A stretch of DNA of 64,000 nt, taken from contig NZ_CP133988.1 in NCBI RefSeq assembly GCF_031582885.1, positions 2,053,501 to 2,117,500 on the forward strand, in the 5' to 3' direction. The notes beneath the pieces were generated by a model. The model saw only the letters and a list, made by a program, of their open reading frames with translations, searched no databases and had not been told where the DNA came from. The translations under genes and the position numbers were made by a program. Below are positions 21,063 through 30,146 of this stretch, one piece after another (position 1 is the first letter of the stretch; each line of letters opens with the position of its first letter). Origin of the DNA: Streptococcus parasanguinis. GTDB lineage: Bacteria > Bacillota > Bacilli > Lactobacillales > Streptococcaceae.

Positions 21063-22397
21063 TTATTTTGCCAAAGCTCCCATTGGATCCCACGGTGCTA
21101 GGACAATTGGTTCTGCTTCATAGGCTGCTAATTCGTCTGCTGTTAGGAATTCTTTACGAACCACGATTTGGTAGGTATATTCATCCATCCAAGCATCAGA
21201 AGCCACAAAGTAACCATCTGTACCGACCTTGTCTCCCCATGAATTTTCAACCTTCCATTTACGAGACTGACCTGCTTCGTCTAAATCAACCCCTGTCAAG
21301 ACCATAGCATGTGTCATGAGACTTTCTGCATAGTCCAAGCGACCCGCCTTGTCTTGTGTCAAATGAATGTCCATGCCTGCTTCAAAATCGTAGACATCTG
21401 TTGCCAGGATTCCGGCTTTACGGTTGCTGACTTGGCCTACATCTGAACCAAACCAGACAGTTTCCCCTGCTTTCATTTGAGCAATGGCTAATTCTTTCAA
21501 TCGATCCATTGGAACATTTAGGTAGCGGACTGGACGGCTACCAACAACATTGCCCAGCATATCTACGGTGTAAGAATTTCCATATGGCTTGTCTGTAGTT
21601 GGGGCATTGATAATAGAGACGTAATCGTCTAATTGAAGGTCTACATATTTTTTGTAGAAGCTTTGTGGAGTTAAGCCACTTTCACTATGGAATTGGTTGT
21701 CCTTATCACGGTATGAAAAGTCAAATTCACGTGGAGGCAATCCTAAAGACATAGCCAAGAAGTTAAAAATTTCTTGCAACAGCGCTTGTTTCTTGCTCGC
21801 AACTGCCTCACTATCTGCGCCTGAGTGAATCAAATCACGCAAGATTTGCGCATCTTGACGCAAGAGTTTATTGAGGTAGGTGTTCAATTCCCGGCTATTG
21901 CTTGAAGAAATCGATTCTGGATAAACTGATTTTGGAACCACTCCGTATTTCTCAAAGAGAGATACCACCATATCCCATTGACCGCCATCTTGTTGTGGGG
22001 TTTGTAGGAGAAAAGCCACCTTACGGCTGGTCAATTCTTGGTCTGCTGTAGCAATCACTTGCTCCAAAAACCAGTTTGATTTTTCATACTTATCCCAAAA
22101 GAAAGTATGTGCTTGAGACAATTCAAAATCCTCCAATTGGAAGCTTGAAATCATCTTGTGACGGAAGGTATTTAAAGCAGCAAACATCCAACAACGTCCA
22201 GATACTTTTTGGTTTGTCACCTTATCCTTGGTCAAATCAAGTGAAAAAACTGGTGTATTTTCTACTGCACTCTTGCGCGTTTCAAGTGATGCATGGATCC
22301 CATTGTGGGTAACAGCATTTTCAAGAGCCGCATATTTCACATTTGCTTCATAATTAGCATAGAGCTGGTCTGTAAATTCTTTCGTTAATTCTGACAT
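21063..22397 (-). CDS. pepC: Aminopeptidase C (bleomycin hydrolase family)
   Basis: A cytoplasmic cysteine peptidase of 444 aa (family C1B) that trims N-terminal residues from peptides taken up by the cell. The catalytic Cys lies in VSGRCWMFAALN, the His in SLMTHAMVLTG, and the Asn in VENSWGDK. The C-terminal end, which plugs the active site of the hexamer, finishes at Lys 444. It is a single-gene unit with its own promoter and terminator. Confidence 0.97.
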   Translation of the reverse strand: MSELTKEFTDQLYANYEANVKYAALENAVTHNGIHASLETRKSAVENTPVFSLDLTKDKVTNQKVSGRCWMFAALNTFRHKMISSFQLEDFELSQAHTFFWDKYEKSNWFLEQVIATADQELTSRKVAFLLQTPQQDGGQWDMVVSLFEKYGVVPKSVYPESISSSNSRELNTYLNKLLRQDAQILRDLIHSGADSEAVASKKQALLQEIFNFLAMSLGLPPREFDFSYRDKDNQFHSESGLTPQSFYKKYVDLQLDDYVSIINAPTTDKPYGNSYTVDMLGNVVGSRPVRYLNVPMDRLKELAIAQMKAGETVWFGSDVGQVSNRKAGILATDVYDFEAGMDIHLTQDKAGRLDYAESLMTHAMVLTGVDLDEAGQSRKWKVENSWGDKVGTDGYFVASDAWMDEYTYQIVVRKEFLTADELAAYEAEPIVLAPWDPMGALAK

Positions 22398-22424
22398 AGC
22401 AATCTCCTTTTTTCGTTATTTACT

Positions 22425-22452
22425 ATTATAATCCTTTGAGCAGAATCTTCAA
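22425..22452 (-). promoter_or_regulatory. Promoter of pepC
   Basis: Minus-strand -35 TTGAAG (22447-22452), 16-base spacer, -10 TATAAT (22425-22430). Confidence 0.75.
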
Positions 22453-22464
22453 GTAAAAATCACC

Positions 22465-23016
22465 CTATAGAGAGGGATTCTGTATAGAATAGATGATTTT
22501 ATCCCCACAATATCCTTTGCGTTGAATGGCATGAGGGATGGTTTCTACATACTGCATTCCTGTCTTTTCCATGACTTTCCCTGAAGCAGGATTTAAACTG
22601 ACATAAGTGGCTTTGATTTCTTTAAATCCGACTTCGTTCAATAAGAAAGCCAAAACAGCTATGACGGCTTCTGTCATGAATCCCTGCCCCCAGAATTTCT
22701 TGCCAAGGATATAACCTAGCTCGCATGATTGACTTTCCTGGTCTTGAGAAACCACACTAATATCTCCAATTACCTGATCCGCTGATGTTTTGAAACAGAT
22801 CGCCCATTTATAAGTATCTGGTTTAAAATACTGTTCGATCCATCGTTTGATCGATTCTCTAGTTCTCTCAGAAGATGCATGGGCATCCCAGGTGACATAT
22901 TTCAGGGTTTCAGGATCAGAAGCCCAATTTTCAAACATCGCTGATGCATCCTCCAAAACGAAAGGCCTCATGTATAAACGCTCCGTCTCTATGACAAGAC
23001 TTCCAAGATGCTTCAT
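22465..23016 (-). CDS. GNAT-family N-acetyltransferase (RimJ/RimL-like)
   Basis: A 183-aa acetyltransferase. It starts with the ETERLYMRPFVLEDA strand typical of the RimJ/RimL group; the acetyl-CoA loop is in LGYILGKKFWGQGFMTEAV, and the VSLNPASGKVMEKTGM segment is the usual fourth motif. These enzymes acetylate amino groups on proteins, peptides or small molecules; the substrate here cannot be told. Start supported by GGGAG 8 bases upstream. Monocistronic by position. Confidence 0.85.
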   Translation of the reverse strand: MKHLGSLVIETERLYMRPFVLEDASAMFENWASDPETLKYVTWDAHASSERTRESIKRWIEQYFKPDTYKWAICFKTSADQVIGDISVVSQDQESQSCELGYILGKKFWGQGFMTEAVIAVLAFLLNEVGFKEIKATYVSLNPASGKVMEKTGMQYVETIPHAIQRKGYCGDKIIYSIQNPSL

Positions 23017-23076
23017 AGATTGTCTCCCTTCATTTTTTCATGCAACTTGAACTTTGCAAGTTGGTTACTTTAATCT

Positions 23077-23109
23077 AGAAGAAAAGGACGGATGAAACCG
23101 CCCTTCTTT
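23077..23109 (-). other. Hairpin and T-rich segment between GNAT and nadE
   Basis: AAGGACGG / CCGCCCTT (imperfect) followed by CTTTTTAATG on the plus strand. Terminator-like, but no plus-strand gene ends here, so its role is unclear. The 208-base gap 23017-23225 also holds the repeat remnant and the nadE terminator listed separately. Confidence 0.35.
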
Positions 23110-23133
23110 TTAATGCTTTTCACAATATTGTAT

Positions 23134-23188
23134 GGTGAGACTACGAAATAGAACTCTACGAGTTACCGATTTCTACCTCGTTCTCCTA
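23134..23188. repeat. Degenerate right end of the luxS-type repeat
   Basis: The segment from GGTGAGACTACGAAAT to GATTTCTACCTCGTTCTCC resembles the last 55 bases of the 179-bp repeat (GGTGGGACGACGAAATCG through GATTTCTGTCCCACTCTC). Its hairpin arms differ but still pair (GAAAT-GAACTC / GAGTT-GATTTC). The first two hairpins of the full element are missing, so it is a relic or a related short form. Confidence 0.5.
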
Positions 23189-23204
23189 TTTTAAGACTCG
23201 GGCT

Positions 23205-23227
23205 AAAAAGGTCCACTGGACCTTTTT
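23205..23227 (-). terminator. nadE terminator
   Basis: AAAAAGGTCC, short loop ACT, GGACCTTTTT, overlapping the last bases of nadE. Symmetric. Confidence 0.8.
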
Positions 23228-24050
23228 ACTCCCAAAAATGATCAAATACTGTGATTGGCAAGTGGCGTTTGTGTTGGCCTTTGTACCACCATTTTTCAAT
23301 AGTGGCTTGAGCTTCTGGACTCACTTGTTTGCCTTCTAGGTAATCATCAATTTCATTATAGGTGACACCCAGTGCTACTTCATCTGCTATTCCTGGTTTT
23401 TCTTCTTCCAAATCTGCTGTTGGGATTTTCTCATAAAGAGCAGGATCGGCTCCTAAGGCCTTAAGCAATTGTTTTCCTTGGCGTTTATTCAAACGGAAAA
23501 GGGGTAAAATATCTGCACCACCATCTCCAAATTTTGTGAAGAAACCAGTAATATTTTCTGCAGCATGATCCGTTCCAATCACCGCTCCGCTGCGTGCTCC
23601 AGCTAGAGCATACTGAGCAATCATGCGACTGCGAGCCTTAATATTGCCTTTGTTAAAATCAGAAACCTCTGTTCCAGTCGCTTCTACTGCTCGTACCATT
23701 TCGTCAGCAGACTCCTTGATATTCACAACCAGGCTAACATCCGGCTGGATAAAGGCCAATGCTTTTTGTGCATCTGCTTCATCTGCTTGTACCCCATAAG
23801 GAAGACGAACGGCAATAAATTGATAGGAGGCATCTCCTGTTTCTGCACGCATTTCTTCCATGGCTAATTGAGCTAATCGTCCAGCAAGAGTTGAATCTTG
23901 TCCTCCTGAGATCCCTAATACAAATGTTTTCAAGAAGGGATGTTTTTTTAGATATCTTTTTAAGAAATCAACCGAGCGGCGAATCTCTTCCTGAGGATCA
24001 ATGCTAGGCTTGACACCCAATTGTTGGATAATCTCTTCTTGCAAACTCAT
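23226..24050 (-). CDS. nadE: Ammonia-dependent NAD synthetase
   Basis: A 274-aa N-type ATP pyrophosphatase that amidates nicotinic acid adenine dinucleotide to NAD. The P-loop SGGQDST is in [15 protein letters not shown]; the conserved [23 protein letters not shown] segment binds substrate. There is no glutaminase domain, so ammonia is the donor. It overlaps pncB by 4 bases (ATGA), and together they form a niacin salvage unit: nicotinate to nicotinate mononucleotide (PncB), later deamido-NAD to NAD (NadE). Confidence 0.97.
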   Translation of the reverse strand: MSLQEEIIQQLGVKPSIDPQEEIRRSVDFLKRYLKKHPFLKTFVLGISGGQDSTLAGRLAQLAMEEMRAETGDASYQFIAVRLPYGVQADEADAQKALAFIQPDVSLVVNIKESADEMVRAVEATGTEVSDFNKGNIKARSRMIAQYALAGARSGAVIGTDHAAENITGFFTKFGDGGADILPLFRLNKRQGKQLLKALGADPALYEKIPTADLEEEKPGIADEVALGVTYNEIDDYLEGKQVSPEAQATIEKWWYKGQHKRHLPITVFDHFWE

Positions 24051-25507
24051 TTTGCTTCTCCTTCTCCATTGGCCTTGTTACGCATTTCCTCGATCAGATC
24101 CATCTTATCCTGCCAAATATCTTTGGCCAAGTCAACTGGATAATGCTGTGGATTGAGAACGCGCTTGTATTCATCCCATAATTGATCGTAATTTTTACGA
24201 GCATATTCTTGAATTTCTGATAATGTTGGCAGTTGATAAACCAATTGACCCTCTTTAAAAATATCCACTAAAAGAGGAATCGCCTCAAAGTTTCGGACTG
24301 TTTTATTAATGTAGGTATAAGTTGGATGGAACATTTTAAGTTCTGTCAGTTGTGAAACATCTACTCCATCGTAAGTGATGTAGTCCCCTTCTGACTTACC
24401 TTTTTCACGGCTGGTAATCCGCCAGACTTGCTTTTTACCTGGTGTAGAAACTTTCTCTGCATTATTGGAAAGCTTGATGGTATTGATCATCTCTCCTGCT
24501 TCGTTTTCAACAGAGACAATTTTGTATACCGCTCCAAGCGCTGGTTGATCGTAAGCTGTAATTAACTTGGTTCCTACACCCCAAACATCAATTTTTGCTT
24601 TTTGCATTTTTAAGTTGAGGATGGTATTTTCATCCAAGTCATTAGAAGCGTAGATTTTAGCATTTGTAAACCCAGCCTCATCTAATTGCTGGCGAACCTT
24701 TTTAGAAATATAAGCAATATCTCCTGAGTCAATCCGGACGCCTAGGAAATTGATCTTATCTCCCATTTCACGCGCTACCTGAATAGCTGCTGGTACCCCA
24801 ATACGAAGCGTATCATAGGTATCGACGAGGAAGACACAATCTTTATGGGTTTCCGCATAAGCTTTAAAGGCTTGATAGTCATTCCCATATACTTGTACAA
24901 GAGAATGGGCATGGGTTCCTAAAACTGGGATTCCAAAGAGTTTTCCTGCACGAACATTACTAGTTCCATTGGCCCCTCCGATGACTGCTGCACGAGTTCC
25001 CCAAATGGCCGCATCCATTTCTTGCGCACGACGTGTTCCAAATTCCATCAAAGGCTCATCTTCAATGACCGAACGAATACGAGCAGCTTTTGTTGCAATC
25101 AAGGTTTGAAAGTTGACGATATTCAAAAGGGCTGTTTCCACCAATTGACACTGAGCCAAAGGACCTTCTACCTGAACAATTGGTTCATTCGCAAAGACTA
25201 AGTCTCCTTCTTGAGCCGATCGTACCGTCAATTCCAACTTGAGATCACGAAGATATTCCAAGAAGGCCCCATGATAACCAAGTGACTCTAAATAGGCAAT
25301 ATCGCTCTCAGAAAAACTCAAGTTTTCCAAGTATTTCACAATTCTCTCTAAGCCAGCAAATACAGCGTAACCGTTTTTAAAAGGCTGTTGACGAAAATAC
25401 ACTTCAAATACAGCATGTTTATTGTGGATACCTTGATCAAAATAGACTTGCATCATGTTGATTTGGTATAAATCAGTATGCAAAGTTAAACTGTCATCTG
25501 GATACAT
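24047..25507 (-). CDS. pncB: Nicotinate phosphoribosyltransferase
   Basis: A 486-aa enzyme converting nicotinate and PRPP to nicotinate mononucleotide, the first step of niacin salvage. Motifs seen: [13 protein letters not shown] at the N-terminus, the [12 protein letters not shown] segment, [12 protein letters not shown] with the family His, and VRIDSGDI for phosphate/PRPP contact. It is translationally coupled to nadE. Streptococci generally lack de novo NAD synthesis, so this pair should matter for growth. A -10 TATAAT with TGC in front lies about 60 bases upstream of the ATG; I see no confident NiaR operator. Confidence 0.96.
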   Translation of the reverse strand: MYPDDSLTLHTDLYQINMMQVYFDQGIHNKHAVFEVYFRQQPFKNGYAVFAGLERIVKYLENLSFSESDIAYLESLGYHGAFLEYLRDLKLELTVRSAQEGDLVFANEPIVQVEGPLAQCQLVETALLNIVNFQTLIATKAARIRSVIEDEPLMEFGTRRAQEMDAAIWGTRAAVIGGANGTSNVRAGKLFGIPVLGTHAHSLVQVYGNDYQAFKAYAETHKDCVFLVDTYDTLRIGVPAAIQVAREMGDKINFLGVRIDSGDIAYISKKVRQQLDEAGFTNAKIYASNDLDENTILNLKMQKAKIDVWGVGTKLITAYDQPALGAVYKIVSVENEAGEMINTIKLSNNAEKVSTPGKKQVWRITSREKGKSEGDYITYDGVDVSQLTELKMFHPTYTYINKTVRNFEAIPLLVDIFKEGQLVYQLPTLSEIQEYARKNYDQLWDEYKRVLNPQHYPVDLAKDIWQDKMDLIEEMRNKANGEGEAK

Positions 25508-25610
25508 ATGTATACCTCTTTTTTATTGATTTGTTCTATGAATTCCTACCATAAAATTAGTACCATTATAGCACATTTCAGCTCTATTGAATACTGAAAG
25601 GAAAGCATGA

Positions 25611-25642
25611 AAAAAATCTGAGACAGGAAGCTCAGATTTTTT
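25611..25642 (-). terminator. trxB terminator
   Basis: Perfect AAAAAATCTGAG / CTCAGATTTTTT, loop of 8, starting 3 bases after the trxB stop. Confidence 0.93.
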
Positions 25643-25645
25643 GGA

Positions 25646-26557
25646 TTAAAAGTTTTCTGTGATATATTTATAAACTTCTTGGCCAGCAATCGCACCGTCT
25701 CCGACGGCTGTCGTCACTTGACGCAAATCTTTTTGACGAACATCGCCAACTGCAAAAATACCTGGGACTGTGGTTCTCATATGATCATCCGTGACCACCC
25801 AGCCATTTTCATCTAAAATACCAAGTTCTGTCGCAAATTCACTGACAGGATCTAAACCGACATAGATAAAGACACCACCGAAGGCTTGCTCTCTAACCTC
25901 TCCTGTCTTCACATCTTTTAAAAGGACAGACGTTACTTTTTGTTCACCCTTAATTTCTTCAACAACTGTATTCCAAGCAAAGTGAATTTTATCATTGGCA
26001 AAGGCACGATCTTGAAGAACTTTTTGAGCACGCAATTGATCACGACGATGGGCAATGGTCACTGTTTTTGCAAACTGAGTCAAAAAAACAGCTTCTTCTA
26101 CCGCAGAATCACCTCCACCAACGACCAAGAGATCCTCGTCTCTAAAGAAAGCTCCATCACAAACAGCACAGTAGGAAACCCCTCTACTATTTAGCTCCTC
26201 TTCACCAGGGACATTCAATGAACGGTGGTTAGACCCTGTTGCAATCACCACGGTTTTAGCTTCAAATTCCCCATCATCTGTGACAATCTTTTTGGTTGCT
26301 CCATGGTCTTCGATGCGCTCTACCTGTCCAAACAAATGTTCCACACCAAGATTTTCTAAAGGCTCAAACATTTTTTCAGCCAAGTCTGGGCCACTAATAT
26401 TCGCATAGCCAGGATAGTTTTCAATGTCAGACGTATTGTTCATTTGACCGCCTGGAATTCCTCTCTCAATCAATGCGACCTTTAAATTGCTTCGTGCTGC
26501 ATAAAGGGCAGCAGTCATCCCTGCAGGACCCGCTCCAATAATCACTGTATCAAACAT
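25646..26557 (-). CDS. trxB: Thioredoxin reductase
   Basis: A 303-aa flavoprotein passing electrons from NADPH to thioredoxin. FAD-binding GAGPAGMTAALYAAR is at the N-terminus, the redox disulfide CAVC is in SYCAVCDGAFF, the NADPH loop is GGGDSAVEEA, and the C-terminal FAD motif is FAVGDVR. ATG 26557 is chosen over an upstream TTG because GAGG lies 6 bases before it. It has its own promoter directly after the DUF4059 stop. Confidence 0.96.
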   Translation of the reverse strand: MFDTVIIGAGPAGMTAALYAARSNLKVALIERGIPGGQMNNTSDIENYPGYANISGPDLAEKMFEPLENLGVEHLFGQVERIEDHGATKKIVTDDGEFEAKTVVIATGSNHRSLNVPGEEELNSRGVSYCAVCDGAFFRDEDLLVVGGGDSAVEEAVFLTQFAKTVTIAHRRDQLRAQKVLQDRAFANDKIHFAWNTVVEEIKGEQKVTSVLLKDVKTGEVREQAFGGVFIYVGLDPVSEFATELGILDENGWVVTDDHMRTTVPGIFAVGDVRQKDLRQVTTAVGDGAIAGQEVYKYITENF

Positions 26558-26586
26558 ACTCAACCTCTTTCTGTTTTGTTGTAACC

Positions 26587-26615
26587 ATTATAATTCTAAC
26601 ACGGTCTTTTTGCAA
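26587..26615 (-). promoter_or_regulatory. Promoter of trxB
   Basis: Minus-strand -35 TTGCAA (26610-26615), 17-base spacer, -10 TATAAT (26587-26592). The -35 touches the end of the DUF4059 gene. Confidence 0.8.
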
Positions 26616-26843
26616 TTATCGTGCTTGAAAGATAAACAAAATCCCTATGACCGCAAAGGTTAAAATAGGAATCGTCATGATATCAATTAAGAGGATATCA
26701 TACAAATGGGCTTGTCGTTGCTTGGCTGTTTTATCTTTCTTCTTAAGGGCACGGTAGCCAATCCAAATACAAGAAGCGATCCCAACTAAAATCGTTGTCG
26801 TCACTAAACTTTGTAAATATAAGGACAATAATTTATTTAACAT
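26616..26843 (-). CDS. DUF4059 family small membrane protein
   Basis: A 75-aa protein with two transmembrane helices (about 8-28 and 50-72) joined by a basic loop (RALKKKDKTAKQRQAH). DUF4059 proteins are largely confined to streptococci and have no known function. Start set at ATG 26843, where GGAG is 5 bases upstream, rather than 12 codons earlier. Its fixed place between the amino-acid importer and trxB suggests a link to thiol or cystine metabolism, but that is inference only. Confidence 0.8.
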   Translation of the reverse strand: MLNKLLSLYLQSLVTTTILVGIASCIWIGYRALKKKDKTAKQRQAHLYDILLIDIMTIPILTFAVIGILFIFQAR

Positions 26844-26863
26844 CACGACTCCAAATATTTTTA

Positions 26864-26878
26864 CATTTTCAGAAAACA
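26864..26878. promoter_or_regulatory. Weak CodY-like box upstream of DUF4059
   Basis: CATTTTCAGAAAACA matches 12 of 15 positions of the CodY consensus AATTTTCWGAAAATT. It lies just upstream of the DUF4059 ribosome site. Confidence 0.35.
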
Positions 26879-26879
26879 A

Positions 26880-26906
26880 ACCCAGCTAGCATCGCCAGCT
26901 GAGTCT
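26880..26906 (-). terminator. Terminator after amino-acid ABC ATPase gene
   Basis: On the minus strand CAGCTGGC, short loop, GCTAGCTG followed by GGTTTGTTTT. Confidence 0.7.
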
Positions 26907-26924
26907 TACCTCTTCTCTATTATA

Positions 26925-27668
26925 TCAAACATAGGTCCGTTTGTAACTAGCAAAGAATTCTTTTGTCCGTTCTTCTTTTGGATGTTGCATGATTTCCTCT
27001 GGTGTTCCAGATTCAATAATCCGTCCTTTATCCAAAAATAGGACCTTATCTGCTACTTGCGCTACAAAAGACATATCATGGCTGACCAGTACCATGGTTT
27101 GTCCCGATTTTGCCGCATTGGCAATGGATTTTTCAACTTCTCCAACCAATTCTGGATCCAAGGCTGAAGTCGGTTCATCCAGCAAAAGAACCTCTGGTTT
27201 CATGGCCAAGGCACGAGCCAAAGCAACCCGTTGTTTTTGTCCACCTGAGAGGTGACGAGGATAGTGATTTTCACGATCCGATAAGCCGACTTTTGCCAGT
27301 TCTTCTCGAGCAATTTTCGTTGCTTCTTGATCGGATAAGCCCTTCACAACAATGAGCCCTTCTTTCACATTTTCAAGGGCTGTTTTTCTACCAAATAAAT
27401 TAAACTGTTGGAACACCATGGCCAATTTTCTTCTTAAGGTTAAGATTTGATCTTGGGTAATGTGCTCAAAATCAACTTCGAAATCATCAATCTTAATTCT
27501 ACCACTGTCTGGAGCTTCCAAATAGTTTAAACTGCGTAAGAAGGTTGATTTACCAGCTCCCGAAGACCCGATTAAGGCCACGACTTCCCCTTTTTGAATT
27601 TCCAAACTTAGATTATTTAAAACCTTTTGACCTGAAAATGTCTTTGATAATTCTGAAATATAAATCAT
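26925..27668 (-). CDS. Polar amino-acid ABC importer, ATP-binding subunit
   Basis: A 247-aa ABC ATPase of the PAAT (GlnQ/TcyC) group. Walker A GSSGAGKST, Q-loop VFQQFNLF, signature LSGGQKQR, Walker B LLLDEPTSALD and the H-loop in LVSHDMSF are all present. The ATG overlaps the permease stop (TAATG). It powers import of an amino acid. No binding-protein gene is adjacent. By recalled synteny with the pneumococcal trxB region the cargo may be cystine or glutathione (TcyBC), but sequence alone does not prove this. Confidence 0.93.
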   Translation of the reverse strand: MIYISELSKTFSGQKVLNNLSLEIQKGEVVALIGSSGAGKSTFLRSLNYLEAPDSGRIKIDDFEVDFEHITQDQILTLRRKLAMVFQQFNLFGRKTALENVKEGLIVVKGLSDQEATKIAREELAKVGLSDRENHYPRHLSGGQKQRVALARALAMKPEVLLLDEPTSALDPELVGEVEKSIANAAKSGQTMVLVSHDMSFVAQVADKVLFLDKGRIIESGTPEEIMQHPKEERTKEFFASYKRTYV

Positions 27669-28468
27669 TAGATCCGGACCTCCTGATCTGGTAAATCAAT
27701 TGCTACGGGAGTCTCAATATCCAGTCGACGTTCAATGTGACGGCCTAGTATTTCAATGAGAATGTTCACAATCCAGTAAACAATCGATACCGTGATAAAG
27801 CGTTCAAAGTACTTCAAATCGCTCCCCCCAACAATCCGTGCTTGGGCAAAAATTTCAACCACACTGGCACTAAAGGCTAGCGAGGTCCCCTTGGTCAAGC
27901 CAATGAGAGAATTGATTAAGGTTGGAGTTGCAACGACTGCTGCATTGGGAATAATAATCCGTCGATAAACTTGACGGTTGGTCATCCCAAGACTACGTGC
28001 TGCCTCAATTTCACCAGGGTCCACTGATAAAATAGCTGCCCGGATGGTCTCACTCGCATAAGCCGCCTCATTAAAGGCAAGAGCCACAATTGCGAACAGC
28101 TCAGCTGGAATAGCATTAATGTTAAAAGCTGTTCCATAAGACTGATTGATCGCTTTTAAAATAAGAGGAATCCCATAATAAGTCAACATCAGCTGAACCA
28201 ACAAAGGAGTCCCACGTAAAAAACTGACAAAAACAGCTTGAATCGGGTAAAGAATTCGTACACGATTAATTTTGACCAGAGCAAAAATCATAGCAAAAAC
28301 AATCCCAAAAAATGCGCCTCCTAGGGCTAATAAAATCGTCACAGGCAATTTTCCTATGACTGCCGGAAATGCATCCAATACGGCTCTCAAACTAAACAGC
28401 TTGCTATCTGGAACGTGTTTTAAAAAGTCAGCATACCAGTTGGCAGCTAAAAGATTAGTTGTAAACAT
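27668..28468 (-). CDS. Polar amino-acid ABC importer, permease subunit
   Basis: A 266-aa permease with about five transmembrane helices and the HisMQ-type EAA loop EIEAARSLGMTNRQVYRRIIIPNA. There is no fused substrate-binding domain, and none of the neighbouring genes encodes one, so the binding protein must be elsewhere in the genome. Start at ATG 28468 is supported by AGGAAG about 8 bases upstream; 15 codons of in-frame upstream sequence are probably not translated. Confidence 0.9.
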   Translation of the reverse strand: MFTTNLLAANWYADFLKHVPDSKLFSLRAVLDAFPAVIGKLPVTILLALGGAFFGIVFAMIFALVKINRVRILYPIQAVFVSFLRGTPLLVQLMLTYYGIPLILKAINQSYGTAFNINAIPAELFAIVALAFNEAAYASETIRAAILSVDPGEIEAARSLGMTNRQVYRRIIIPNAAVVATPTLINSLIGLTKGTSLAFSASVVEIFAQARIVGGSDLKYFERFITVSIVYWIVNILIEILGRHIERRLDIETPVAIDLPDQEVRI

Positions 28469-28497
28469 TTTTGTTACTTCCTTTCTCGAACATAAAC

Positions 28498-28527
28498 ATT
28501 CTATCATATTCACTATCGGAATTCCAA
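28498..28527 (-). promoter_or_regulatory. Promoter of amino-acid ABC importer
   Basis: Minus-strand -35 TTGGAA (28522-28527), 18-base spacer ending in TGA, -10 TAGAAT (28498-28503). Confidence 0.65.
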
Positions 28528-28549
28528 AAATTGCTACAGAAATAGAAAA

Positions 28550-28579
28550 ATGATAGACTACTCAAATTTAGTCTATCAT
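28550..28579 (-). terminator. DEAD-box helicase terminator
   Basis: ATGATAGACTA, 8-base loop, TAGTCTATCAT, followed on the minus strand by TTTTTC. It is 86 bases beyond the helicase stop. The intervening 28580-28664 contains two copies of AGTTCCTAA and nothing else recognised. Confidence 0.8.
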
Positions 28580-28664
28580 AATTTTAGACAAGTTCCTAAT
28601 AGTTTTTCTTTATGGAGTTCCTAAAGAAAATCTATGTTTTCTTCTGAACATTTGAAAGAAGGGG

Positions 28665-30008
28665 TTAGAAAGTTTGGCGTTTGGCCTTTCGTTCCGCCCG
28701 GCCACGCGCACGGTTTTCAGCTCGCTTAGCTTTTCTCCGCTTTTCATCAACTGCCCATTTGATTTTTTTCTTGTAGCCTGGTTTGATTTTTTTCTTTTTC
28801 TTCTTCACCAGACCAATCATTTCAATGTCGAGTTTCTCTTGCTTTTTCTCACGATTCGCTCGTCTGTCCCGATCATAAGTATCTTCAATAACCCCATTTT
28901 TCAACACTTTCGGTACGAAACGAATTCCCATTTTTTCTAGTTCACGGATATCTGAATCATCACTCGGTTGATAAAGAGTAATAGCGACACCTGGTAGACC
29001 ATTGCGCCCTGTCCGACCGACACGGTGGACAAAGAAAGAAAGATCTTGTGGAATAGCATCGTTGATGACATGACTCACCCCTTCGATATCAATTCCACGA
29101 GCCGCTAAATCTGTGGCCACAATATACTCAAAATCAAGATTTTTAACCTGATTCATGATCCGTTTCCGTTCACGTGGTGGGATATCTCCGTGAATCTTTG
29201 CCACTTTCAATCCCTGAGCCACCAAATAGGCATGGAGATCATCTGCTCTCGTTTTGGTATTAACGAAAATCATGGCCAAATAAGGTTGCAAGGTCTTGGT
29301 CAATTGGTAAATTTGCTCATTTTTATCCCGACCCTTGGTGGAAACCAGCCAATTATCGATGGTATCTGAAATCACCGTCTTGGTCTTAATCTGCTCCATG
29401 ACTGGGTTTGAGAGATATTTTTTCAAGAAAGGCTGCAATTTTTGCGGAATGGTGGCTGAAAAAACTAAAAATTGCAGTTGTTGCGGAAGACTTGAAGCAA
29501 TCTTATCCACAGTAGACAAGAATCCCATGTCCAGTGTCATATCTGCCTCATCCACCACAAAAGTATGGGCCTTATGAATAGCCAGATCACCCGATGCAAC
29601 CAGATCATAAATCCGGCCTGGAGTTCCAATCACGATATGTGGTTGTTTGACCTGCAGTTTTTCAATCTGACGGCTTTTATCCGTTCCTCCAACATAATTT
29701 ACAATCCGAATCTCTTTTTCAGAATGACTAGCGATTTGACGAGCAGCTTGGTAAATTTGCGTCGCCAACTCCCGACTAGGAGCCGTGATGACCGCTTCTA
29801 CTTGTTGGCTGTCTTCATTTAAGGTTTGAAAAATCGGCAAGAGGAAAGTATGGGTTTTCCCAGAACCTGTCTTTGACTCTCCTACCAAATCATTTCCAGC
29901 TAGGACAATCGGAATTAGTTTTTCCTGTACTTCGGTTGCTTCTCTAAAATTGATTTCTTTCAGTGCCTCTTGAATATAGGGCTTAAAATTAAACTCTGTA
30001 AATTTCAT
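28665..30008 (-). CDS. DEAD-box RNA helicase (CshB-like)
   Basis: A 447-aa ATP-dependent RNA helicase. Motif I is SKTGSGKT, motif II VDEADMTLD, motif III FSAT, and motif VI HRVGRTGRNG. After the second RecA fold the last about 80 residues are very basic (runs of Lys and Arg), an RNA-binding tail. The pattern is close to B. subtilis CshB/YqfR, which acts in cold adaptation and ribosome assembly. ATG 30008 is used since AAAGGA is 9 bases upstream. Monocistronic, with promoter and terminator of its own. Confidence 0.92.
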   Translation of the reverse strand: MKFTEFNFKPYIQEALKEINFREATEVQEKLIPIVLAGNDLVGESKTGSGKTHTFLLPIFQTLNEDSQQVEAVITAPSRELATQIYQAARQIASHSEKEIRIVNYVGGTDKSRQIEKLQVKQPHIVIGTPGRIYDLVASGDLAIHKAHTFVVDEADMTLDMGFLSTVDKIASSLPQQLQFLVFSATIPQKLQPFLKKYLSNPVMEQIKTKTVISDTIDNWLVSTKGRDKNEQIYQLTKTLQPYLAMIFVNTKTRADDLHAYLVAQGLKVAKIHGDIPPRERKRIMNQVKNLDFEYIVATDLAARGIDIEGVSHVINDAIPQDLSFFVHRVGRTGRNGLPGVAITLYQPSDDSDIRELEKMGIRFVPKVLKNGVIEDTYDRDRRANREKKQEKLDIEMIGLVKKKKKKIKPGYKKKIKWAVDEKRRKAKRAENRARGRAERKAKRQTF

Positions 30009-30036
30009 TTTCTCAGTTCCTTTCATGATCTCTATT

Positions 30037-30042
30037 ATTATA
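30037..30042 (-). promoter_or_regulatory. -10 of DEAD-box helicase promoter
   Basis: TATAAT on the minus strand preceded by TGA (extended -10); no convincing -35. Confidence 0.6.
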
Positions 30043-30112
30043 TCAGAAAAGCTGTCTTCTTGCCTCTCTTATGGGTCATTTTTCCTAACCAGCGAAGTCT
30101 CTCTGAGTCAGC

Positions 30113-30146
30113 AAAAAAACGATGGGCAAGCCCACCGTCGTTTTAT
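30113..30146 (-). terminator. mraY operon terminator
   Basis: On the minus strand AAAACGACGGTGGGC, TT, GCCCATCGTTTTTTT, starting at the mraY stop codon. Slightly imperfect stem with a T run. Confidence 0.85.
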
